NCBI GenBank assembly: GCA_025677815.1
Contig: JAIXMP010000051.1
Span: forward strand, 62,001-126,000
Direction of reading: 5' to 3'
Length of the DNA stretch: 64,000 nucleotides
Source: Phascolomyces articulosus
Lineage: Eukaryota; Mucoromycota; Mucoromycetes; Mucorales; Lichtheimiaceae
Of the stretch, positions 35,643 to 45,391 are shown piece after piece (position 1 is the stretch's first letter; every line of letters starts with the position of its first letter). Made by a program: the position numbers and the translations under genes. The notes below the pieces were generated by a model that saw nothing but the letters and a program-made list of their open reading frames with translations, was not told the origin of the DNA and searched no databases.

Positions 35643-36531
35643 ATGTCAAAACGAAAAGCTTTTAAAGTGCTGGACAATAACCACAATGAGTTTCGCAATG
35701 TAAAAAGTAAGTGTATAGTAGATTGTCAAAATAAAGTAATATTAATAGTTATCTAAGTCTTGCTTCTTACTACATAACTATTATAGAACGTAAAATATTG
35801 CCTCCGTCTGGTCCTGTTGTCAATGTTTCATATCTGTTTAAGGTAAGACAAATAAGAAAATCAGAGTAGGAGCGAAAATTCTTACGACTCATTTCATTTT
35901 TTTCTCTATACAGTTGCCTTATGAAATTTTGGAAATGGTTTACAAACAACTCGCACCTTGTCAGTTAATTTTATTTCAAAATGCATACCCTGAACTCACT
36001 ATTTCCATTGGCCATATGAAATGCTGGCGAGATTTATACCTTGGAAGCAATTTGACAAACCATCGAACAAAGGGCGAATATTCAAGTTTTTTGAATTGTC
36101 TGTTGAAAGAAATAAACTTTTTATGCGATTGCTGTTTCAAGAAATGGTCCAAAGCGGGTTCCCAGGCAGCACTATTTGTTCAGCACAAAAGTCTAGTTTT
36201 GCCAAGGATGAAGTTGTGTGTCGGCTGTCGTGTTAATTTGTACGAAAAATATCCTGAACCAACGCACGCCGGATTTCAATCACTTATAATTACTAGAACA
36301 AGAGCTCAACAAATATTCAAACTTGGTGATTGCTTAATGGATATGGTACCTGACAAAACAATCAAAAACAGTTTCAACCGAGGATCCAGTAGTTTGTACA
36401 CTTGTGATAATCTACTTCGAGCGGGACGATTAAAACACGGAGGAGATATTGGCATTGCGGCAGCTAGCGAAGAATTACAAAGGCTCTGGCTCTGGAACGC
36501 TCAAACGGACCAAAATCATCATCATCATTAA
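35643..36531 (+). CDS. F-box-like plus Cys-pair protein, copy 3 (intact)
   Basis: Three exons: 35643-35706, 35787-35842 and 35914-36531, canonical GT-AG introns, 245 residues. Basic NLS-like leader (MSKRKAFKVLDNNHNEFRNV, then KKRKILPPSG), then the F-box-like segment LPYEILEMVYKQLAPCQLIL, then FLCDCCFKKW and MKLCVGCRVNLYEKYPEP: two Cys-x2-Cys pairs in the same places as in the broken copies at 20-22 kb (there CENC and CLAC...EFPE). So the family architecture is leader, F-box, paired Cys. F-box proteins normally link substrates to SCF ubiquitin ligases; here that role is inferred. The unspliced frame ends in a His run just where an RRM frame begins (next entry). Confidence 0.65.
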
Positions 36532-37051
36532 ACAACACGTCAGCAAACAGCACAACTACAATTAATTCTAATGATGCCACTACATATAGAATCTATGTGG
36601 GTAATCTGGATAATACAATCAACAACTGTGCTTTGAAAGATTCATTCATGAAGTTCGGGATAATTCACAAAAGCAATATTGTGTACGACAAAAACCGATT
36701 GTCGAAAGGTTACGGATTTATCCAATTTTACAACAGTGATGACGCTGCAAAGGCAATTTATCGAATGAATGGTGAAAAGCTGGCATCTAGGCCAATTTAT
36801 GTTGAATGGGCTCATCGACAGGTAAAAAGCAGAAGGGAGATAATAAAAAAAAACTACAGAGAGATCTTTTTATTAGCATGTTTTTTCTATATTTTTATTT
36901 TTATTAATATTATTAGCTACACAAAACATTACCTTCATCTTCGCACACCCACCGAGCTACTACTTCTTATAATTCTCAACAGCAACACAGAAAAGGTTAT
37001 TACCATCACGTACCATCATCATCTACCCAACAAGTTCCTTTTTATAATTGA
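36468..37051 (+). CDS. RNA-recognition-motif reading frame, probably 3' exons fused to the F-box gene
   Basis: Frame 36468-36821 then intron 36822-36916, exon 36917-37051, stop TGA. It encodes a Ser/Thr/Asn linker and a complete RRM: TYRIYVGNLDN (RNP2), IIHKSNIVYDKNRLS, KGYGFIQFYNSDDAAKAIYR (RNP1) and RPIYVEWAHRQ, followed by a Ser/His/Gln tail ending QQVPFYN. No ATG lies between the upstream in-frame stop (36465-36467) and the RRM, so the frame must be entered by splicing. A donor at 36346 with an acceptor at 36467 or 36482 would join the F-box frame in phase, giving an F-box-RRM protein. That intron is inferred from phase only; the donor is weak. Confidence 0.6.
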
Positions 37052-37438
37052 TGACTGTTATTTGAATAAAAATAATATGTATCAGTAACATCTCGAAAAA
37101 TTCGTAAAAAGAATAAAAATAAGATAGTTTCAATTCAATCGAAAAGCTATAAGTAAAATAACAAATGCTATAAAATCCAAATAAAAAATAGGATATTTAT
37201 TCTACGTGTATATAATTGAAAATAATGTGTAGTTTACAACTCGGAAGAGAAAAGAAAAGTATATATGTTTGCGTGTTTTATTAAATAAATAAGGTTATTA
37301 TGGTATGCTTTGGCAAAAATGGCTGGTGCAGCATATAAGAAAAGAAATGCAAGAACGACAAACTAGGTGCCCTGAGAAGTGTAAAATCATAGCAATATAG
37401 TTCGTTCGACCATATATGTTATTTATCCAAGTCAAACC
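37052..37438. other. Non-coding DNA after RRM exon
   Basis: About 390 bp of AT-rich DNA; likely the 3' untranslated region of the RRM-containing transcript. Nothing else is seen. Confidence 0.5.
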
Positions 37439-37508
37439 ATTTTTGGACACACGAATAGCTCTTATTTGCCGGGGGGATCAATTTCCAAGCTCTATGGTTC
37501 AATTCGCT
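37439..37508 (-). repeat. Inverted-repeat arm B' (right)
   Basis: Reverse complement matches arm B: AGAGCTTGGAAATTGATCC is shared exactly, and ATTCGTGTGTCCAAAAAT corresponds to ATTCGTGTCCAAAAAT. Further GAATTGAACC/GAATTAAGCT repeats follow at 37509-37540. Confidence 0.7.
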
Positions 37509-37810
37509 CAAGGAGCTTAATTCAAAATCCTATTCCTTCCCCTCTATTCGGCATTTTTGAATCCGATCGAAGAATTTTGTCAAAGCTGAAGGCCGGTATC
37601 AAGCAATTCCGCTAATCAAGTCACTCCCAAAGATTGTGAAGGATGGATAAGGCATTCCCCTACATTTATACTTCGATGTATTGAAGGAGAGAGGATGTTA
37701 TAGTTTTTTTTATATTTGTATTTGTGCTTTTATCTATATTTTTTTTCTATATGTTTTTTTAATAAATCATAATGATTGCTTATTATTACAAAGTGAAAGG
37801 TAAAAACTAA

Positions 37811-37988
37811 AAGTTACAACCCACACCTTCTATCATGATTTTGTAATTCTGCCTACATCTGAAATTACACCGCCATCGTAATTTCACCTCCTGCCAATCA
37901 CAAAAATCACGCCGCCAATCAAAAGACCCCCAAAGTAAAAAAAGTACACAGCCATCAAGAGCCGCCAATCATTACGAAAAATCCTGTA
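37811..37988 (-). repeat. Inverted-repeat arm A' (right)
   Basis: Reverse complement matches arm A: TACAGGATTTTTCGTAATGA, TTTTGATTGGCGGCGTGATT, and TAATTTCAGATGTAGGCAGA with AATTACAAAAT. Three GATTGGCGG-type motifs are present. Together A, B, B' and A' form nested inverted arms around about 3.5 kb that include the F-box/RRM gene. Confidence 0.75.
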
Positions 37989-38235
37989 GTAGGAAAAATA
38001 CAGAGACTTTAAATAAAAACCAAATTTTAAACGTAGTAGGAAAAATCCCAAATCATTTTTGGAGCACCCCATTTTTGGAGTACCTCCTCAAGTGCACTAT
38101 TTCTTTATATATGTGGCACAATTTTTGGAGGACGCACCTCTTATTGAAAACAATAATGGTAATAGAGACTTGTATTATTTATTCACACCTATCAACATGG
38201 ATACAAAGTAGCATTAAACTAATCATCAGACATAT

Positions 38236-40810
38236 GCTTATAGTGACAAGTCAACCTATTCACCAGCAAGGTTTTGACGATCCTTTAGTCACACCTGTAC
38301 TTGATCGCATCAAGGCTCAGGATGCCGAATTCAACGAACGTCGCAGTACTTTGGTTCAAGTGGACAGATGCACCCGTGTTGGTAACAATGATGAAAAGGA
38401 TTGCTATAACTGTGGTGGTTTCGGTCACATTGCTCGTTTCTATCCATCGCCATGTCGCCAAGTCATCAAGGTCATCAAGGTCAAGTCCGATCCAACCAGG
38501 GAAAAGGCCAAACGCGTTGGGATTTAAGGAAGATTCGTCGCGTCCAATTCCATCCCTTACCTGGTATTATACCCATACTGGTTGGAATGACTATGTTGAC
38601 TCTGACTCTGACGACGAAGACGCAAACACAGTCAACAATTAAAGCGAAAACGAACCCGCCACTCTTTTAAACTCAAGTAGGGCGGGTCTTGTCCAGCTGG
38701 TGTCAATTCGCAAAGACAATGACCATGGTAGTCCCATTGATATTATTGTACGCTGTTGCCAAAACTTGTTCCGCAACATGATGCATGGTATCGACGGCAC
38801 AGATTATAAACTTAGGCGTGATACCATGAACGATTGGTATGTTGATTGGTATTTGCTGTTGGCTCCCGCATCGAGCATGATATGATATTCATCAATCTAT
38901 TGTAACTATTTAATAGCTATGCAAATGCGCCAGAACTCGGTATCAAGGAGCTCACTTCAAAGGATACTATAGATCGGTATGCTCGGTTTGGTGCTCGCCT
39001 GGTTGTTTCCTTGTATCGTCTTTACACTGATCGCTTGTCTTACCATCCTAGTTTGTTCCAAGATCTTTAGGATAATATCAAGCAGCTTCTGGAAACCTTG
39101 TCTGTATTAACAACCGACATTGGCAATCATAATGCAACTGCACTTCAAGATACAATTCATTCATTACTTTGGGAACTGTTTACCGAACAAAAACTAGCAA
39201 ATCAGCCAGCATATGCTTTTACCGTCTACCGCTTTCTTATCTTTTGTCTTTTATAATTTAAAGGTCGTTTCAAGCCTGTTCGTCTCGTTACCCCTGCAAT
39301 TGTTATTCTCATGTACTGGTGCCGCCTCCTTGTCATGACTAAAATTAAAGCAAACCCATTAACGTAAGTATTCTCTTTTATGTCAAACTTTTATAACATG
39401 AATACTAATAATAGTTTTACATCGATAGATCAAGAGATGATATTTATTATTTTATCCGAGATGCACCAACTATACCTGTAAAGGTCCAATCCACCCTATT
39501 TACCGAACTCAAACAAAACAATGAGGCTTGCGTCAACAGCTGCTGGAGATGAGCCACGAATGCCTACGATATTCTGGAGAGATACCAATGACTTTACCGA
39601 ACTAGTCATGGCCAACTCGAATATTTTAATCATCCTGTCTCATTTACAACTCTGCTACGAAAACCTTATCGAGTCGATGGCAAGTCAGTTACGTAATCCA
39701 CTATATACCTTTGGTATCCCTGATCCCATTCTTATTATCAACAAAATTATTCAAGCAAACAACGGTATAACAGATAGCATAGGAAAAACCGACATTGGCT
39801 ATTCGTTTCTCTCGGACGATAAAAACCAAATGAAAGCATATCAACACTCCTTACTTACAAACCTACTTGCCAATTCCAACACTCGAAAAGCAAATACCGC
39901 AAACATTCTATCTGACGGCTCAATCGAATGGAACACGGATCAGATTCGACGTTGGCTTGCCCGTGGTGGCAAATTCCAAAAATAACTGCTAACTGCCATC
40001 CATCTTTCATATGGTCGACCCAGCCGAGGAGAGAAATACGCTCAACTACTGCATAGCAACACACTGCAAGCAGACTGATCCCTCTATTGGACCACCGCAC
40101 ACAGTACATTAATGCCAGCAACCGCCTACAACAAGAGCCGTGAAATAACTGGATCCGATCGCTATATTGCCCGGTACTTGTCAAAGTCCCTGTCTTCCAT
40201 ATTAATTGCCTATTTGGCATTTATCCGTCCATTAGAATGGTAAGAATATTTTATATCATTAAAGAATATACTGTTAGAAATTTAGTGTAATACATCCCAT
40301 TCATTAATATTACTGTATATAGTCTGTTTTATAAAGAGCTATACGGTACCAATGCAAGAATCACCGCAAGCGAGTATCTCTTTATTGCTAATGGTGAACC
40401 CTGCCCATGTCGTAGTATATTTTAAGTAGTAGATGTTACACTTGCTGCGCCACTACATAGCCTTATATAAAGGCTATGTTTTTGTAAAAATAAATCTTTA
40501 GCTTTTGACCTGGTGAATCACTGCTCTTGTCCTTTTATATTTGTTGATTGTTGTAAAGAAGTATTCGTGCTCCTGGCTGGGCGTCGCCGCCAGACGACGC
40601 AAAAACAGAAATGACACTCGTAATCGGAGAAATATTCTGGCTGCTTCCGGTATACTTTACATATACTGTCCCACCGGGAGTAGGAAGTTGATCTTCTTTC
40701 TCTTGTCACTAACCACATACATTGGCCTAATGGGGTCATTGCATCCACTATTAGAATCCTCAAACAAATTGAAGCACAAAACTCTCTTCCCCGTACCCCG
40801 TAGTATAACA
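38236..40810 (+). pseudogene. Decayed RecQ-type helicase gene of fungal mobile/subtelomeric type
   Basis: Chain of plus-strand segments in changing frames. It starts with a CCHC-knuckle-like motif whose last Cys is lost (CYNCGGFGHIARFYPSPC), then an acidic stretch (DSDSDDEDANTVNN), then RFGARLVVSLYRLYTD, GRFKPVRLVTPAIVILMYWC, MASQLRNPLYTFGIPDPILI, SYGRPSRGEKYAQLLHSNT, YNKSREITGSDRYIARYLSK, and SLSSILIAYLAFIRPLEW. In order these parallel the long N-terminal region (..GGQPARGTE.., ..KT..LTG....IARFLP.., ..YLALVRPVE..) that precedes the helicase domain in RecQ-like proteins of many fungi. About 40660 the frame YCPTGSRKLIFFLLSL resembles a damaged Walker A (PTGSGKS) block. In-frame stops and frameshifts are many. 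The family assignment is from memory and should be tested. Confidence 0.45.
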
Positions 40811-42178
40811 CTATAATATTTGTAAATTTTGAACTATTCTCGGTTTTAAAATAAAATTTCTTAATACAAAAAAAAAAAAAAAAAACTAACCACATACAAG
40901 GACAAGAACTAATTTTTAATTACTCTTTCAAGACTTGTTCTATATAGGTTTCATTTAATCTTACTACGTTTTGAAATCAATCAATGGATGATGCACATAA
41001 ACGTTTATCTCTTTAATGTTATTTAGATGGAAAGATTAAATAGGAAGAGGATATCATTTAATGCGTTATATTGCTGTCAATCACAAATACAGGCATGTTC
41101 ATTAGGTTTGGTTTTCAAATACCAATAATATTCGTCATGGCAACTTGATTGAACAACTATAACAATAAAAAATGTAGCTTACAAGCGACGTGCTATTATA
41201 AATAACAGTTTACAAAACATATCTATCTCGCTTTTTTTCGCCTGTGCAGAGCATGATTCTTTTATTAAAATTTTATCACTTTTGCAATAAGAGCACAAAC
41301 TCATGAACGATATGAGTACCCAAGAAGCAGGACCTTTTTAAAATATGAATAGAGCCAAACTTCTTCATGCTATTATAAAATTCAAATAATAAATATATAT
41401 ATATATATACAACAGGGATGTACGTAATATATTAAGGTCAAGCTGACACCGTAGTATGATAACAGGATTGGCTACTCACCGTAGTGACAATTCGTTACGT
41501 AGTTAGTCTTATTTGAGTACCTGATATTTATGTAACAGAACCTTGCTTACAAATCAAGCTTTTTAAAGTGGCTCCCTGGTCCATTTATTATGATGAAACG
41601 TCATTCTCACAAGGTCTTGAATGATATGGGGTTAATGTAGAAACTGATGTTCTAATTCCAAGATTAGTGTGTCATATATCATAGCATCACAATCGATCGA
41701 TACCAACCATTGGAAAGGTGCCAAGGATATCTCTACAAACAATGTATAATTAAAAGCAAGAGCAGCTACAGGTGACACGACATTAATCACATATGAATAC
41801 CGGGTTGAAGAAAAAATATGTACCTAGTATAGGCGTTAACTAACCCCTTAAATTTCTTTTTATATAAAAAGAGGGATCTTGTAGACCAAGATCCCATATC
41901 GTTTTATCATCTTATAACACTACCCGTACACTTTCTACTCTAATTATATCACTTGCGCTTCCTCACATTGTCCAACCGGACCCAAGTGTAAGTATACGAT
42001 GTTGGTCACTGCGTTATTATGGCTGCATTTACATAATATCACGTAATATAATTGTTAATTGTGTGTCATTGTTATGTAGCCATTTATTTGCATTACATGA
42101 TATGCATGTCTGTTACCTGAGATGCATTGGATGTATGTTTTTTTTTTTTTTGTTTTCAAGGAATTTTTTCCATTCACC
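40811..42178. other. Intergenic region
   Basis: About 1.4 kb of AT-rich DNA with a TA dinucleotide run (about 41391-41409). I see nothing else that can be supported. Confidence 0.5.
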
Positions 42179-42498
42179 TCAGAAACCCTCGACTTCATCT
42201 TCATCTTCCTTTTCTTTTGATTTTTTACGGGCAGCTCCACTGCTTGATCCTTCCCCAGTGTCATAACTATCTGGACGTCTTTTTCTGTTCCTCTCTTCTT
42301 CTGTATCTTCAATTTGTTCAACCATACTGCTTCTGAAACGTGACTACAAGTTGTTTATTAGATGAGAGTCTGCTTAAGCAATAAATGAGCAAAAAATACA
42401 CCACCGTACCATTTCTGTTGTGTATTTGATCGCACTATCTGCGATTGTTCCAGCAGAACCATTTGCAAAAAAATGTTGGAACGCTGTTTTCCTCGCTT
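42179..42498 (-). CDS. Unassigned two-exon fragment with charged, NLS-like C terminus
   Basis: Two candidate exons on the minus strand (42498-42405 and 42332-42179). The joined reading is EARKTAFQHFFANGSAGTIA, DSAIKYTTEMVRSSMVEQIE, DTEEERNRKRRPDSYDTGEG, SSSGAARKKSKEKEDEDEVE, GF-stop. A GTGGTG donor makes the phases agree. The highly charged C terminus with KRRP and RKKSK is nuclear-protein-like. No upstream exon was found: within 60 bp the opposite-strand transposase relic begins, so an insertion may have truncated a former gene. Function unknown. Confidence 0.3.
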
Positions 42499-42554
42499 CT
42501 ATTTGAAATATACATCATATTAAGCAACAGCAATATATAATGGACGCATAGTGG

Positions 42555-43260
42555 ACTACAGAAGCATTTGACGGTTCGGTGTGGTTTAACCATGAAAAAA
42601 CTCGAAAAAATTCCTGAAGCTCGAAATTCTCAAAAAAAGATTACAGTACGAATGTAATGGGTTATAGATATCGAGGAGGAGAATATAGATTCTGGAAGCT
42701 GTGTATTTATAGACGAAGCTGGATTTGATTTTCATATGCAACGCACTTTCGGGAGGTCAAGATATGGCACCCCTTCCAGAGCAGTTGTTTCAAATGACTA
42801 TGGCGTTAACATCACAATTCTAGGTACTATTTCAAGTGAGATATAAGTGAACCTGTCTCTTAGAAGACCATAAGCAGTAAATGGAGACAAGAAGCGAAAA
42901 TTGGAAGAGGGAGAGGAACGTATTGCTTGCAATGGTTGGAACAAGAACACAACACTTCCTCGATTTTTTAGAGATAGTACTGAATGCGCTTGATTAGAAC
43001 ACCATGCATGAAAAAAAAAAAACTTTTGTGATGGATAATGCTAGAATACATCGTGCAGTTTAAGTGCATCAAGTAGTTGAAAATAGAGGATATGAAATCT
43101 TGGTTTTCCAGCTTATTTCCCAATTTTAGGCCCTATTGAATTGTTTTGGTCAAAAAGCTGAAGGCTGGTAAACGACCCAAACTTTTAACCAAGGATGATA
43201 CATTGATACCATTGTCTTCGGTTACAAAGACATCTCTACTCCCATCAATGTTTCGGAACA
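42555..43260 (+). pseudogene. Tc1/mariner (DDE_3) transposase, decayed
   Basis: Plus-strand remains of a Tc1/IS630-type transposase. N-terminal part THSGLQKHLTVRCGLTMKKL. First catalytic block GSCVFIDEAGFDFHMQRTFG, then SRYGTPSRAVVSNDYGVNIT (first Asp in FIDEAGF). Second block FVMDNARIHRAV (Asp of MDNA-x-IH) at about 43023-43055. Third block GPIELFWSK with KLKAGKRPKLL (about 43127-43190; the acidic residue is the Glu in PIELFW). These lie in three frames with internal stops (for example after ITVRM and in the 42840 area), so it is inactive. Terminal inverted repeats were not located. Confidence 0.75.
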
Positions 43261-43729
43261 AGAAATTCACCATCATTTTTCTTGTTGCTTTTATCGAATC
43301 TGTCGTGACTCTTATTCTTTTTAGTATAGCTGGTTTTATTTCTGATCTATGGAGGAATACTTATGCGTGTATTAATAACAAGAAGAAAAGTATATGCAAA
43401 AAAAAGTATGCAAAAATGACATCAAAGAAGGATGACCGAATACAATACCTCAATGCATTGAACTCTCTATCAGCAAGGAACATAGTGTCATATAAAGTAG
43501 AATACGCATTCACTCTATACCAGTCTTCTCCATGATCATTTTGGAGAAGAATAATACAATTTGAAAGGAACAGCCTGTTATAAATATTAGTCAATCAATG
43601 AATTATTCAAATAATGCATCCCCAAAAAAAGAAGAAGAAAAAAATAGAGTGAACAAAGACTAACATACGATGAAGGGCCGTTCGGACGAATTCAATATAC
43701 GGAGTTACTTTGCTGTTTGGTAATGAAAA
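43261..43729. other. Intergenic region after transposase relic
   Basis: About 470 bp, AT-rich. An open frame continues to 43535 on the plus strand, but after the transposase C terminus it is not protein-like. No other feature. Confidence 0.4.
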
Positions 43730-44960
43730 CTAGAACGCCCTTAATTCTTGAGCATCTTCAATTGATTTGCTTCCACAAAATTTAGTGAGAATTGAATGCT
43801 CTTCTTTAGTTACTGCTGATTATCAATACAAGACATCTTATTTAAACACACTCTTGATCATTTCCCGTTCATGATTACCTTTTTTCAGTGGCATCATATG
43901 CTTTATCTAAATCCAACGCCTTATCGTCGCTAATATCAGTAAAACAAAATCAAACCCATTAATATTTTTGCATTAAATATATATAAATTGTTTATATCCT
44001 TCGTAGACCAAAATAAAAAATACTTACAACTTCGTATCCAATTGTTCGATTGTAGAAGTAACCTTTTGGTTTTTATTCGAGTTGTTGTTATTATTGTAAC
44101 TTGAATCAGTACGTTTTATTTTATTTCCATTATTGTCACTTGTGGATACTAGCAGTTCTACCTTTTTTCGACTTGTTGATGCTTGCTGTTCTCCTTATGT
44201 AATCTTGGCAATTCTTTTTTCATAGGAGATACTACATGCCCACTAAATAACAACAATAATAAAAAAGGTAAAAATAAAAATCAAATAATACCCTCGAAGG
44301 ATATTACTTTATATCACCTTAGTCAGAGCCTTTTCTATCATTTCTGTTACAACATCTGATTTTAAGAATTTTTTGGCAACTTTTCGTATAGTGTTCACTC
44401 TTCTTTTGCTGTAGCTGACATCTTGTCAGTTTGAAGACACCAAGTTCAGATTTTTAGGCATTCAAAATAATGTTTATGTCAGATTCACGATCAGTTACAA
44501 TATATCTATTCAATATATTGTCCAACAGAGTAAGCGTTTTCCATTTTTCTGCTGGAACATTTGTAATAAGATACTCCTTGATATCATGACGAACATTACG
44601 TTCTATTTAAAATTCAAATTTTATCAGTGCGGTATGTTCTGGATCAATTAATTATACCTTTCCAATAATGATTAATAGTAATAGAATAAATATAATCATA
44701 CCATTTTCCTTCAAGAATAAACGAGTTTGTAAAATTGCAAGATATGCTTTGATCAGTAAAAGAGAACCAAGAGGGAGTTGAGATTATTATTTTATAAAAG
44801 AACTGATAGATGAGACGCGTGAAAGAATAAAGAGATGGATTAAAACTCGCTAAAAAATTTATGCATCACTTTTTGCAGGCACCTCGCTTGTCCAACCTGA
44901 GTATGTCAAAAGAGTATACTGTGTTTTAACAACCAAGCATGGTTTCGATGCAGAAATACC
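43730..44960 (-). pseudogene. Decayed multi-exon gene of unknown family
   Basis: Minus-strand pieces separated by plausible short introns. SLLLIKAYLAILQTRLFLKE is joined in phase at 44701/44603 to ERNVRHDIKEYLITNVPAEK and WKTLTLLDNILNRYIVTDRE, which ends in a stop. Further on come VNTIRKVAKKFLKSDVVTEM, then YEKRIAKIT-stop-GEQQAS, ASTSRKKVELLVSTSDNNGN with KIKRTDSSYNNNNNSNKNQK, and FDDKALDLDKAYDATEK, joined in phase at about 44030 and 43931. The helical N-terminal part and Asn-rich C-terminal part look genuine, but at least two in-frame stops make it a pseudogene unless unseen introns remove them. I recognise no family. Confidence 0.35.
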
Positions 44961-45391
44961 AGTTATCCTTTTAAAGATATACATAATCGCTCAAGAGGGA
45001 GGATGATCTATAACAGGATTGTAGATATATTCAAATACTTTTATCGTGCAATATTAAAAACTTGATACTATCACCGTACGTATTATTATTATCGTCATTT
45101 TTGCACACCCATATATACCAAAAAAAAGTCATAAAATTTCCAATCAAACATCAATCCAATTATAAATAACAAGAAGAGCATCACTTCCAGGTTTGATATA
45201 TCAATAGAAATATTATATATTCCAATATATAAACATATGCCAATGTTGTTACTTTGTAAACTTATTTTAAAGCCATGAGCAGATTCTTTTGAACGATGGT
45301 ATTTACTTATTATTATATATATTACATCATGATGATGACTATTCTAACTGGATGAGGAGGGGGATGGGGATATAAGATAAAAATGGATTCA
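44961..45391. other. Intergenic region before the carotenoid oxygenase 3' end
   Basis: About 430 bp, AT-rich, presumably the 3' flank of the minus-strand oxygenase gene. Nothing else is visible. Confidence 0.5.

Noticed and set aside
40518..40895. Minus-strand open frame of 125 codons
   Set aside because: It starts in a poly-A/poly-T tract, has no family signal, and lies antisense to the helicase-like Walker A relic on the plus strand.
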